Of a stretch of DNA of 7,928 bases, positions 1-7,066 are shown in pieces. The stretch comes from Paracoccaceae bacterium (GTDB lineage: Bacteria > Pseudomonadota > Alphaproteobacteria > Rhodobacterales > Rhodobacteraceae). The DNA lies in NCBI GenBank assembly GCA_018222665.1, contig JAAEZW010000072.1, positions 1-7,928 on the forward strand. Reading direction: 5' to 3'. The notes under the pieces were generated by a model. It had not been told where the DNA came from, made no database searches, and saw only the letters and a program-made list of their open reading frames with translations. A program made the position numbers and the translations under genes. Each line of letters opens with the position of its first letter. Position 1 is the stretch's first letter.

Positions 1-14
1 GCAATCAAAATCAT
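1..14 (-). CDS. Start of an unidentified gene, cut by the left edge of the window
   Basis: An ATG on the minus strand at 14-12 is followed by codons reading M-I-L-I before the window ends. It is preceded by a good Shine-Dalgarno core, GGAG, at 26-23 with 8 bases of spacing. It lies 44 bases after the stop of the SDR gene on the same strand, as expected for the next gene of the same operon. Only four codons are visible, so no function can be given. The call rests on the ribosome binding site and position alone. Confidence 0.4.
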
Positions 15-58
15 AAACAATACTCCAAACAACTTCTTCGACTGGAAATCTTAGGACT

Positions 59-859
59 TTAATGGGCGGGTGCGGATACCGCATCCAATAGGCCACGCCC
101 ACCATCTACAGTCACGACCTGACCCGTGACGAAACGTGATGCGTCGGATGCCAAATACTGAACTGTGTCCACAATTTCATTTGCAGATGCGATCCATCCA
201 ATTGGCGTGTGCTCTTCGATATCTTTGCGCATATCTGGGTTTTCTTTTAGAGTCGCTTGCAAACTTGCCGACATAAGCGATGCAAAAGCCACGGCATTCA
301 CACGAATACCACTGCCCGCATAGGCAAGTGCCAAAGACCGTGTCATTTGATCCAAAGCTGCGGTTGACACAGAGTAGCCCAGCAATTCGGGTTGTGCCCT
401 TTGCGCAGCCAAGGAACTTAGGTTCACAATCGTTCCGATGCATTCATCATCACGCACTTCAACCTGTTGTTTCATACGGCTGGCAACAGCCTGTGATAAC
501 CGCAGAGCTGTGAGAACGTTTTGCTCAAACAGCGTTTCAATACTGCTGTCTTTATGATTAAAGGCATCGGTTGACATAACCTGACGCGAGGCGTTGACCA
601 ATATATCAATCTGATCAAAGGCATCGACAGTCGCTGACAACAAATTCGCCACCGTTAGGCGTTCTCGTAAATCACCCGCGAAATAAGTGACATTTTCTTG
701 CTCCGCGATGTCTTCAATTTCTTTCTTAAGGCGCTTTTCGTCCATATCTGCGAAGACCACATTGGCACCCTGTTCAACAAAATGCCGCGCAATGGCAAGT
801 CCGATCCCATTCGCTGCACCTGTGACGATTGCGGTTTTACCGTCAATTGAAAAACTCAT
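59..859 (-). CDS. SDR-family protein with a non-canonical active site (catalytic Lys replaced)
   Basis: A 266-residue protein of the classical short-chain dehydrogenase/reductase fold and normal length. The nucleotide-binding motif TGxxxGIG is at residues 13-20, and Asp38 at the end of strand 2 suggests NAD(H) rather than NADP(H). Asp63 is in the adenine-ring position. Asn114, Ser149 and Tyr162 of the catalytic tetrad are present, but the YxxxK motif reads Y-S-V-S-T, putting Thr166 where the proton-relay Lys should be. The NNAG motif is degenerate (residues 89-92, NASR), and the usual PG after strand 6 is missing (A-F-A-S at 191-194). The C-terminal segment VTGQ...VDGG (244-254) is normal. 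The ATG start has the Shine-Dalgarno AAGGAG at 871-866, 6 bases upstream. The gene lies 26 bases after the methyltransferase and is probably cotranscribed with it. It may bind a dinucleotide without classical dehydrogenase activity, or use altered chemistry. The substrate is unknown. Confidence 0.9.
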   Translation of the reverse strand: MSFSIDGKTAIVTGAANGIGLAIARHFVEQGANVVFADMDEKRLKKEIEDIAEQENVTYFAGDLRERLTVANLLSATVDAFDQIDILVNASRQVMSTDAFNHKDSSIETLFEQNVLTALRLSQAVASRMKQQVEVRDDECIGTIVNLSSLAAQRAQPELLGYSVSTAALDQMTRSLALAYAGSGIRVNAVAFASLMSASLQATLKENPDMRKDIEEHTPIGWIASANEIVDTVQYLASDASRFVTGQVVTVDGGRGLLDAVSAPAH

Positions 860-885
860 CTTACACTCCTTGGGGTGCCAGTGAT

Positions 886-1899
886 CTAAATTCCAGCATT
901 TCGCTTTGTTTTAGATGCATACAAAACTTTAAAGCGATTGTCTTTGGTTACTTCGCTGACGTTTTGGAACAATTCATTTAAAGTTTGTTCATACGGCAAA
1001 TGGCGATTGGCAACGATATAACAATCGCCCTGCGGTTTCAGGGATCTGACGGCTGATTTTATAAACTCTATTCCAATCCCCGGATCAGCCTTTCCAAAAT
1101 TATGGAACGGCGGATTCATGACTACTGTATCCAAAGCCTCATCGGCACGCCATGATGTTGCATCGGCCCAAGTAAATTCAACCTTGTCCGAAGAAACATT
1201 CACCCGCGCTATTTCAATTGCGCGATAATCCGCCTCGACCGCTATAACGCGCTGTGTGGGCATTTCAATAAGGTTTCGTGTCAGGTACCCCCAACCCGCA
1301 CCTAAATCGGCAACGGTTCCAGTTAACCGAGGCAACACAGAGAGCAATAGGTGAGACGCAGGGTCAGCAGCATCCGCGGAAAAAACACCTGCAAGGGTTT
1401 TAAACCCATCTTCTAGCGATTTTGGAGTGTCAAAATAATCCGATAAATCCGTATCACCTGTAAACCAAGCAATCTTACCATGCGCTTTTGAGACCGCACC
1501 CCCAAGCGATGTGCGTTTTCGCAGGTCTTTTAAAATTGGATCAATGCCTGCATCCTTTTGTCCATCAACAATCACCAATCCGCTGTTTGTACATTTTTGT
1601 GCTGTGGCAATGAAGTGCCGCGAAAGCGCTTTTGCTTTGGGCAATAGCACTACAGCCACGTCAAAATCCGATTGCAACGATTGCACCACATCATATCCCG
1701 CGGACTGCAGATCCGTGACCGGAGGTGCGAATGTTTGATAAATGGTTGGTTTTAGATCTTTAAGCGCCGCAATTTGTTGAGGTGTCTCGGCGTTAAAAAC
1801 AATCCACCTTTTTCCCTCCAGATGCGCGAACTCATCCTCTACAAACTGAAAACGTGAACTGAACAATGCTGGCCTGTCTATTCTTTTTCCATCGTGCAC
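886..1899 (-). CDS. rsmC: RsmC-like class I SAM-dependent methyltransferase (probable 16S rRNA guanine-N2 methyltransferase)
   Basis: A 337-residue protein built like RsmC/RlmG: a degenerate methyltransferase-like N-terminal half (about residues 10-165) joined to an active C-terminal half (about 170-330). The active half begins with GVFS at 171-174, a conserved entry to the RsmC catalytic domain. SAM-binding motif I is VADLGAGWG at 196-204, with acidic Glu222 at the end of strand 2. The catalytic motif NPPFH is at 262-266, typical of base-exocyclic N-methyltransferases. IVAN...LPY at 295-303 and RFKV at 322-325 also match the RsmC pattern. By family, RsmC makes m2G1207 in 16S rRNA; RlmG, which modifies 23S rRNA, is the main alternative. 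The start is uncertain: the GTG at 1899 overlaps the 3' end of clpS by 22 bases and has no clear Shine-Dalgarno, while a TTG at 1866-1864 has AGG a few bases upstream and would begin nearer the family core. Translation is probably coupled to clpS. Confidence 0.85.
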   Translation of the reverse strand: MHDGKRIDRPALFSSRFQFVEDEFAHLEGKRWIVFNAETPQQIAALKDLKPTIYQTFAPPVTDLQSAGYDVVQSLQSDFDVAVVLLPKAKALSRHFIATAQKCTNSGLVIVDGQKDAGIDPILKDLRKRTSLGGAVSKAHGKIAWFTGDTDLSDYFDTPKSLEDGFKTLAGVFSADAADPASHLLLSVLPRLTGTVADLGAGWGYLTRNLIEMPTQRVIAVEADYRAIEIARVNVSSDKVEFTWADATSWRADEALDTVVMNPPFHNFGKADPGIGIEFIKSAVRSLKPQGDCYIVANRHLPYEQTLNELFQNVSEVTKDNRFKVLYASKTKRNAGI

Positions 1900-2219
1900 T
1901 GCAATGGATGCTGGTGACGGCGCGCATGATCCATAACCTGCGTAACCTTTGTTTCAGCGATTTCGTGACTGAAAACACCGACAACGGCAACACCCTTTTT
2001 ATGAACGGTCAGCATAATCTCAAAGGCCTGAGCGTGATTAAGGCCAAAAAACCGTTCAAGCACAATAACCACAAACTCCATTGGCGTGTAATCATCATTC
2101 AGCAACAAAACTTTATATAATGGGGGCCGTTTTGTGCGCGTTTTGGGTTTTACCAAAACGTCTGCGTCACCCTCATCATTTTTGTCGTCGCTTAATTTGT
2201 GCGCATATAGATCCAGCAA
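1878..2219 (-). CDS. clpS: ATP-dependent Clp protease adaptor ClpS
   Basis: A 113-residue protein of the usual ClpS length. ClpS binds the N-terminal domain of ClpA and delivers N-degron substrates (N-terminal Leu, Phe, Tyr, Trp) to ClpAP. A short, charged, flexible N-terminal tail (about residues 1-31) precedes the folded core. The core carries the N-degron pocket: NDDYTPMEF at 41-49, including Asn41, Asp42, Asp43, Thr45 and Met47, plus His73 in VHKKG. The end [11 protein letters not shown] is typical of the family. The start is a TTG at 2219-2217 with AGGGA 7-8 bases upstream; the only ATG just upstream (2227-2225) runs straight into a stop, and the frame is closed by TGA at 2237-2235. A consensus -10 box lies further upstream. 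No clpA follows. Instead the gene overlaps the rRNA methyltransferase, so ClpA would have to be encoded elsewhere. Confidence 0.95.
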   Translation of the reverse strand: MLDLYAHKLSDDKNDEGDADVLVKPKTRTKRPPLYKVLLLNDDYTPMEFVVIVLERFFGLNHAQAFEIMLTVHKKGVAVVGVFSHEIAETKVTQVMDHARRHQHPLQCTMEKE

Positions 2220-2252
2220 ATCTACATCCCTAATTCAAGTTATGCCGAACGC

Positions 2253-2281
2253 ATTATATAGGTCATGAACACCAAAATAAA
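2253..2281 (-). promoter_or_regulatory. Candidate sigma-70-type promoter for clpS
   Basis: On the minus strand a perfect TATAAT is at 2258-2253. With a 17-base spacer, the -35 position (2281-2276) reads TTTATT, which matches TTGACA at only three of six bases. Transcription would start near 2246, giving a leader of roughly 27 bases that includes the AGGGA ribosome binding site of clpS. The strong -10 box and its position support the call. The -35 box is poor and could be placed differently. Confidence 0.5.
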
Positions 2282-2488
2282 AGCGATAGTGACACGATAA
2301 ATTCAACAACGAAACCACGATTGCAAATCACAAAAGATCGACGCAACCAGAATGCGGAGTTTATTAACGCAATTTGTGGTTTTACAATTAACTACCCCAA
2401 TATGTTGATCAAACTATACCAATTTTCCCAAATTTCGTTGAACCATAGTACTTTATCCAAAGAACTAAATGTGATACGTCTTATGCAA

Positions 2489-2504
2489 GCGCCAGAATAG
2501 GCGC
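2489..2504 (+). repeat. Small inverted repeat in the dac leader
   Basis: GCGCC at 2489-2493 and GGCGC at 2500-2504 can form a 5-base GC stem with a 6-base loop (AGAATA). It ends 11 bases before the dac Shine-Dalgarno AAAGGA (2515-2520). There is no poly-T tract, so it does not look like a terminator. It could affect initiation or be chance. Confidence 0.3.
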
Positions 2505-2528
2505 ATGAGGCAGTAAAGGAAACATATC

Positions 2529-3929
2529 GTGTTCAGACGGCTAACATCGTCGGGCTTGGTCGTGGTACGTATGCTTACCACGCTTGCTGCGGTCATCTTC
2601 ACAACTCATCTTGTTTGGGCTGCACCTTATGCGGCAATGGTTATGGACGCGCGCAGTGGAAAAGTGCTGCATGCTGAAAATGCAGATACAAGGCTTCATC
2701 CTGCGTCGCTCACAAAAATGATGACCTTGTACGTGGTGTTCGAGGCCGTTGAAAACGGTGAAATCTCTTTGGACACAAAGGTACGGATTTCCAAGAAAGC
2801 AGCCGCGGAACCTCCATCAAAACTCGGCTTACGCTCGGGCCAACGCATTAAACTGCGGTATTTGATCCGCGCAGCCGCCGTGAAATCGGCAAATGATGCA
2901 GCCACAGCATTGGGCGAGGCGATTGAAGGATCAGAGGCAGCCTTTGCTCGGCGCATGAACCGCACGGCCAAGGCGCTTGGGATGAAACGAACAACGTTTA
3001 AAAATGCTCATGGCCTTACCGAAAAGGGACATCTTTCCACCGCGCGTGATATGACCATCCTTGGGCGCCATTTGTTTTATGATTATCCCGATTACTACAA
3101 TTTATTCTCGCGCATCCGCACACATGCAGGACTGCGAGAGGTTGCAAATACCAACCGCCGATTTTTGGGCAATTACCGCGGCGCTGATGGGATCAAAACG
3201 GGGTATACCCGCGCTGCGGGTTTCAATCTTGTTGCCTCGGCTGAACGGGGTCAAGAGCGTATTATTACAACCGTTTTTGGTGGACGTTCCACAGCAACAC
3301 GGAACAAACGCGTTGCGCAGTTGATGGACAAAGGGTTCAAATTGGCGCCAAGCCGCGTAGCTGTTCAGAAACCTGCGCGCCCTGACTATTCCATTACTTC
3401 GACGGACACGGGTTCGCGACTTGCCGGGAAAACGGTACGTGTCAAAACAAACCGCCCGTACAGTCCACGCCCAAAACTGCGCCCCGCTGCGAAAATGCAG
3501 CTTGCAACCACCGATCTTAAAAGCGGGATCGAAAGTGCATTGAGCGAGGCGCAAAATGTACGAATTGAAGTCGAGCAGTCACCTGCAGAACAGGTAACAC
3601 CGATATCGGTGAATATCGCGACCATCGATACAACCAGCGCAATCGCCGAAAGTTTGGGCCCAACGGTCGTCAGTCGATTATCTACATCAAATGGCGGTCA
3701 TTGGGGGATCAACGTTGGACGCTTTAATACACGATATGCTGCTGAAAAAATGCTATTAAAAACGGCGCTCGCCGAAATTGATGCACTCGACGGATCCTTG
3801 CGCAAAGTGCACCAAAGCAGACAAGGATTTGAAGCGACATTCCTGGGGCTAAGCGAAGCGCGCGCGCTTCAGGCCTGCACACGGCTAAGCGCTCGCAATA
3901 TCAAATGCTCGACAATTTCACCGGGTTAG
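2529..3929 (+). CDS. Secreted D-alanyl-D-alanine carboxypeptidase (peptidase S11) with C-terminal SPOR domain
   Basis: A 466-residue low-molecular-mass penicillin-binding protein of the DacF/DacA type, which removes the terminal D-Ala from peptidoglycan pentapeptides in the periplasm. A basic start and hydrophobic stretch (about 1-31, ending V-W-A-A) form a signal peptide, probably cleaved near residue 31 or 32. All three active-site motifs are intact: SLTK at 60-63 (Ser60 nucleophile), SAN at 120-122, and KTG at 223-225. The catalytic domain ends near 270. A variable, basic and proline-rich linker (about 275-385) follows, then a SPOR-like domain (about 391-463, beginning HWGINVGRF) of the kind that binds denuded glycan at division septa. 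The GTG start is supported by AAAGGA at 2515-2520, 8 bases upstream. I place PBP5-like membrane anchoring as unlikely because a SPOR domain occupies the C-terminus. No terminator follows; the hemN remnant begins directly after the stop. Confidence 0.93.
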   Translation: MFRRLTSSGLVVVRMLTTLAAVIFTTHLVWAAPYAAMVMDARSGKVLHAENADTRLHPASLTKMMTLYVVFEAVENGEISLDTKVRISKKAAAEPPSKLGLRSGQRIKLRYLIRAAAVKSANDAATALGEAIEGSEAAFARRMNRTAKALGMKRTTFKNAHGLTEKGHLSTARDMTILGRHLFYDYPDYYNLFSRIRTHAGLREVANTNRRFLGNYRGADGIKTGYTRAAGFNLVASAERGQERIITTVFGGRSTATRNKRVAQLMDKGFKLAPSRVAVQKPARPDYSITSTDTGSRLAGKTVRVKTNRPYSPRPKLRPAAKMQLATTDLKSGIESALSEAQNVRIEVEQSPAEQVTPISVNIATIDTTSAIAESLGPTVVSRLSTSNGGHWGINVGRFNTRYAAEKMLLKTALAEIDALDGSLRKVHQSRQGFEATFLGLSEARALQACTRLSARNIKCSTISPG

Positions 3930-4380
3930 GTTTTGGGTTTTGATCGCAGGTTCCTGATAAAATACGTTCGGCGTTTCCAGCAGGATAGTGGTATTACTGG
4001 GTGCGTAGGGTGAACAAGAACGCGCCCAAACCAACAATGCAGCGGGAACCGCAAAATATAGAAAATTAATAGAAACAGGCGATCTGGCTACGGTCCGGGG
4101 GCACGCGTTAACTGACCATGACAGATTAAACTCTGACATCATTGCCGCACTGTTATGTCAGTTTCATGTCCGCATTTCAGATATTTGCGATAATCACGAC
4201 ATACATCCAACCGCGTTGATTGATCGGTTTGAACAGGTAAACGCGCGCTTTGAAAACCTTGTGAACGTCAATGAAACAGGGCGTATCATTCGACACGAAG
4301 CACGGCCATTGACCCGCATGATCGCGCGTGAATTCGACACCTACTCCTTATCAGACACAGGTCACGGTTACGCGACCTAA
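3930..4380 (+). pseudogene. hemN: 5'-truncated, decayed remnant of oxygen-independent coproporphyrinogen III oxidase
   Basis: Only the C-terminal third of HemN is recognisable. From 4009 to the TAA at 4378-4380 one frame stays open for 123 codons and matches the family in order: TNNAAGTAKYRKLIETGDL, then RGHALTDHDRL, then IIAALLCQFHV, then a tail RPLTRMIAREFDTY. E. coli HemN has comparable RGIALTRDD, SLICNF and CFDTYL segments. Upstream, traces survive in broken frames: V-L-G-F-D (about 3930-3944) resembles the GxDHFAL segment, R-R-F-Q (about 3966-3977) resembles RNFQGYT, and V-L-L-G-A before the TAG at 4006-4008 resembles the LxGLGxSxI segment. The spacing between these traces is shorter than in intact HemN and the frame changes, implying deletions. 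The radical-SAM core with its CxxxCxC iron-sulfur motif is absent. The open part has no plausible start codon or ribosome binding site. Its stop overlaps the yejF stop on the other strand. Confidence 0.85.
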
Positions 4381-5960
4381 ATCATTGCAGCATCAACCAA
4401 TGCCTTGGTGTATTCCGTCGAAGGGCTCGTAAAGATTTGTTCCGCATCCCCCTCTTCAATGATGTCCCCACGCTTCATCACCATCACGCGGTGGGACATG
4501 GCGCGCACAACCTTTAGATCATGAGTGATAAAAATATAGGCCAAACCATACCTACGCTGTAAATCGCGCAGCAAATCGACAATTTGCAATTGTACCGTCA
4601 TATCCAGAGCGGAGGTGGGTTCATCCAGAATAACAAGTTTGGGGCGCAGCACCATCGCACGCGCGATTGCGATGCGCTGCCGCTGCCCACCCGAAAATTC
4701 GTGCGGGTAGCGATGCATCATGGCAGAGTCTAAGCCCACCTCAATCATAATGTCACGCACCTTTTGTTCAATTGCAGCATCGTCCCCGATGCGATGTACT
4801 CTTAAACCCTCGGCAATCACCTGCGCACAGGTCATGCGAGGAGACAGCGAGCCATAAGGGTCCTGAAAAACAATCTGCATATCTTGGCGTAAATTTCGCA
4901 ATTCGCGCTTCGAAAGTTGGGCCAACAAGCGCCCATCGAATTCGGCCTGACCCTCAAACGAAATCAAACGCATCAGTGCCATCGCAATCGTGGATTTTCC
5001 CGAACCGCTTTCACCAACAATCCCAAGGGTTTCGCCCGCGCGTAATTCAAAGTTTGCCTCGTTCACGGCCTTCACATGGCCGACCGTACGGCGAAACAAT
5101 CCCCGCTGAATTGGAAACCAAATACGCATTTTATCAGCCCGGGCGACGACAGGTGCATCCGCACCAATTTCATCGGGTGCCCCAATGGCATGTGCGGACA
5201 ATAGTTTTTGCGTATAAGGGTGCTGTGGCGATGTGAACACCTTTTCAACGGTGTCATGTTCCACAATATTCCCATCTTTCATCACATACACACGATCTGC
5301 AATTTTACGTACCACCGTCAAATCATGGGTGATGAACAACATGGCCATTTTTTCTTTTTCTTTCAGGTCATTCAGCAAATCCAATATTTGCGCCTGAATT
5401 GTCACATCTAGGGCCGTTGTCGGTTCATCCGCGATCAGCAGTTTTGGACCATTTGCCAATGCCATCGCGATCATCACACGCTGTCGTTGTCCACCAGAAA
5501 GTTGGTGTGGATAATCCGACAGGCGTGTTTCTGCGTCCTGAATGCCAACACGTTCCAGCAATTGCAAAATCCGGGCACGCGCAGAAGTACCTGTGACCCC
5601 CTGATGCAGCTCCAATGACTCGTGCAACTGCTTTTCAATTGTGTGTAGCGGGTTGAGCGAGGTCATCGGTTCCTGGAAGATAAAGCTAACCTCATTACCT
5701 CGCAACTGGCGCAAGGCCCCTTCATCGTGATCCGAGATATCCTGACCGTTGTAGTGTGTCTTACCAGAAATCTGTGCGCTGCGCCCCAACAGTTTCATTG
5801 AACTTAACGCCGTTACAGATTTTCCAGAGCCGCTTTCCCCAACCAAAGCGACAACCTCACCTGGGTTGATATGATAACTGACACCATTCACAACGGTCAG
5901 TGAACGACCCTCTTGGGTAAAGGCGATGCTGAGATTTTCAATAGAAAGAACAGGCGTCAT
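4377..5960 (-). CDS. yejF: Double-domain ATPase of a YejABEF-type peptide ABC importer
   Basis: A 527-residue fusion of two ABC ATPase domains, the YejF length and layout; it energises import of peptides from the inner face of the membrane. Domain 1 has Walker A GESGSGKS at 41-48, Q-loop Gln96, signature LSGGQ at 154-158, Walker B ending in Asp178-Glu179 and switch His212. Domain 2 has Walker A GESGSGKS at 316-323, Gln366, signature FSGGQ at 422-426, Walker B Asp446-Glu447 and His480. All catalytic elements are intact in both halves. Each half carries the C-terminal oligopeptide-transporter type extension with SP...YT (244-250, 512-518). The ATG overlaps the yejE stop as ATGA (5960-5957). The fused ATPase together with YejE and YejB separates this from Opp/Dpp systems, which use two separate ATPases. 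The TAG stop overlaps the stop of the hemN remnant on the opposite strand. Confidence 0.95.
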   Translation of the reverse strand: MTPVLSIENLSIAFTQEGRSLTVVNGVSYHINPGEVVALVGESGSGKSVTALSSMKLLGRSAQISGKTHYNGQDISDHDEGALRQLRGNEVSFIFQEPMTSLNPLHTIEKQLHESLELHQGVTGTSARARILQLLERVGIQDAETRLSDYPHQLSGGQRQRVMIAMALANGPKLLIADEPTTALDVTIQAQILDLLNDLKEKEKMAMLFITHDLTVVRKIADRVYVMKDGNIVEHDTVEKVFTSPQHPYTQKLLSAHAIGAPDEIGADAPVVARADKMRIWFPIQRGLFRRTVGHVKAVNEANFELRAGETLGIVGESGSGKSTIAMALMRLISFEGQAEFDGRLLAQLSKRELRNLRQDMQIVFQDPYGSLSPRMTCAQVIAEGLRVHRIGDDAAIEQKVRDIMIEVGLDSAMMHRYPHEFSGGQRQRIAIARAMVLRPKLVILDEPTSALDMTVQLQIVDLLRDLQRRYGLAYIFITHDLKVVRAMSHRVMVMKRGDIIEEGDAEQIFTSPSTEYTKALVDAAMI

Positions 5961-7066
5961 TTGAATATCTTTCTTGGATCAAACGCATCACGCACGCCTT
6001 CAAAAATAAAGACCAATAAGGCAAGCATGATTGCGAAGGTAAAGAAAGCAGTGAACCCCAACCACGGCGCTTGTAGGTTTTGTTTGGCTTGTAATGTTAA
6101 TTCACCAAGTGACGGCGCAGTTGTCGGCAGGCCAAAGCCCAAGAAATCCAAACTCGCCAAACCTGCAATGGTTCCCGTCACGATAAACGGCAGCATCGTC
6201 AACGTGGCAACCATGGCATTTGGAAGCATATGACGGAACATAATTGTCCAATCGCTGACCCCCAATGCACGGGCAGCGCGTACGTATTCCAAATTACGGG
6301 CCCGCAAAAATTCCGCACGAACCACCCCAACAAGGCCCGTCCAACCAAACATAATCATTAAAAAGACCAAGAGCCAGAAACTTCGCCCCAAGATAGCAAA
6401 CATAATGATGATCACATACAGAGATGGAACGGCGGCCCAAATTTCGATCACACGCTGTAGGATCAAATCGGTCAAACCACCAAAAAACCCCTGAATGGCC
6501 CCCATGATGATTCCAATAATACTGGATAGGGTAGTGACCAAAATTGTGAACAATATGGATAAACGGAATCCATAGATCACACGCGCCAAAACGTCCCGCT
6601 TGGTATCATCTGTCCCCAACAAATTTTGTGAATTTGGGGGCAGTGGCGCGGCACCGGGGCGATCAACAGGCGTGTTGTAGGAATATGGGATCAACGGCCA
6701 CATTAACCAACCTCGTTCAAAATCAGTCCCTGAATAAAAACCTGCGGAAATTTCGTCCATAATTTCATACGGGATATCGAAACAATCGATTGCGCCGCCC
6801 GATTTTATCAAACACTGAACCTCGGGATCGCGATAAACCGCCTCTGTTTTGAAATCTCCGCCAAAGCGTGTTTCGGGATAGAAATTGAAAATCGGCATAA
6901 AATACTCACCCCGATACTTCACCAAAATGGGTTTATCATTGGCAATAAATTCTGCGCAGAGGGAAATCGCAAACAGGACACCGAAAATAATCAATGACCA
7001 AAATGCGCGTCCATTAGCACGGAAATTTTTCCAGCGGCGCTGGTTAAGTGGCGATAGTTTCATCAT
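5957..7066 (-). CDS. yejE: Permease of the YejABEF peptide ABC importer, YejE
   Basis: A 369-residue inner-membrane permease. The N-terminus ([17 protein letters not shown]) and first membrane segment (about 22-40) match YejE closely. A large periplasmic region (about 41-165) contains ANDKP at 42-46 and [18 protein letters not shown] at 149-166. Further membrane segments lie at about 167-190, 205-226, 230-249, 286-308 and 338-356. The EAA loop that docks onto the ATPase is at about 251-283 (AEFLRARN...RHMLPNA). The end [10 protein letters not shown] is typical. The protein is roughly 25-30 residues longer than the E. coli protein as I recall it. The extra length lies in the periplasmic region around residues 75-125, which includes Cys85 and Cys95, a possible disulfide. 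The start ATG at 7066 has GAAGGG at 7080-7075, 8 bases upstream; a second ATG follows at once. It overlaps yejB and yejF by 4 bases each. Confidence 0.95.
   Translation of the reverse strand: MMKLSPLNQRRWKNFRANGRAFWSLIIFGVLFAISLCAEFIANDKPILVKYRGEYFMPIFNFYPETRFGGDFKTEAVYRDPEVQCLIKSGGAIDCFDIPYEIMDEISAGFYSGTDFERGWLMWPLIPYSYNTPVDRPGAAPLPPNSQNLLGTDDTKRDVLARVIYGFRLSILFTILVTTLSSIIGIIMGAIQGFFGGLTDLILQRVIEIWAAVPSLYVIIIMFAILGRSFWLLVFLMIMFGWTGLVGVVRAEFLRARNLEYVRAARALGVSDWTIMFRHMLPNAMVATLTMLPFIVTGTIAGLASLDFLGFGLPTTAPSLGELTLQAKQNLQAPWLGFTAFFTFAIMLALLVFIFEGVRDAFDPRKIFK

Larger units (their letters stand above)
2220..2528. other. Divergent intergenic region between clpS and dac
   Basis: This 309-base AT-rich stretch separates the two divergently transcribed units and should hold both promoters. 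The clpS side has a clear -10 candidate (separate entry). For dac no promoter is convincing; the best pairing I found is TTGTGG at 2374-2379 with CAATAT at 2398-2403, spacer 18, which is weak. Two very short frames precede dac: ATG 2483 to TAG 2500 (5 codons) and ATG 2505 to TAA 2516 (3 codons). The second ends inside the dac Shine-Dalgarno. I see no tRNA, repeat array or longer gene here. Confidence 0.7.

Noticed and set aside
3102..3554. A 150-codon open frame on the minus strand inside dac
   Set aside because: It is antisense to the catalytic and linker regions of dac, with low-complexity Arg/Cys-rich translation and no motif.
3855..3870. A perfect 16-base palindrome (GAAGCGCG and its complement)
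   Set aside because: It lies inside the SPOR-domain coding region, encodes ordinary residues of the domain (E-A-R-A-L), has no loop or T-tract and occurs once. Probably a by-product of Ala/Arg codons.
3918..4142. A 74-codon open frame on the minus strand opposite the hemN remnant
   Set aside because: It has no recognisable domain, and the plus strand here carries clear HemN-family sequence. It is a shadow frame.
4009..4380. A standalone small gene encoding the HemN C-terminal domain
   Set aside because: The open frame has no credible start codon or Shine-Dalgarno after the TAG at 4006-4008; the only in-frame ATG is at 4318. Broken HemN segments also continue upstream, so a pseudogene is the simpler reading.
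4772..5236. A 154-codon open frame on the plus strand inside yejF
   Set aside because: It is antisense to highly conserved ABC ATPase sequence and its translation resembles no protein family. Chance open frame.
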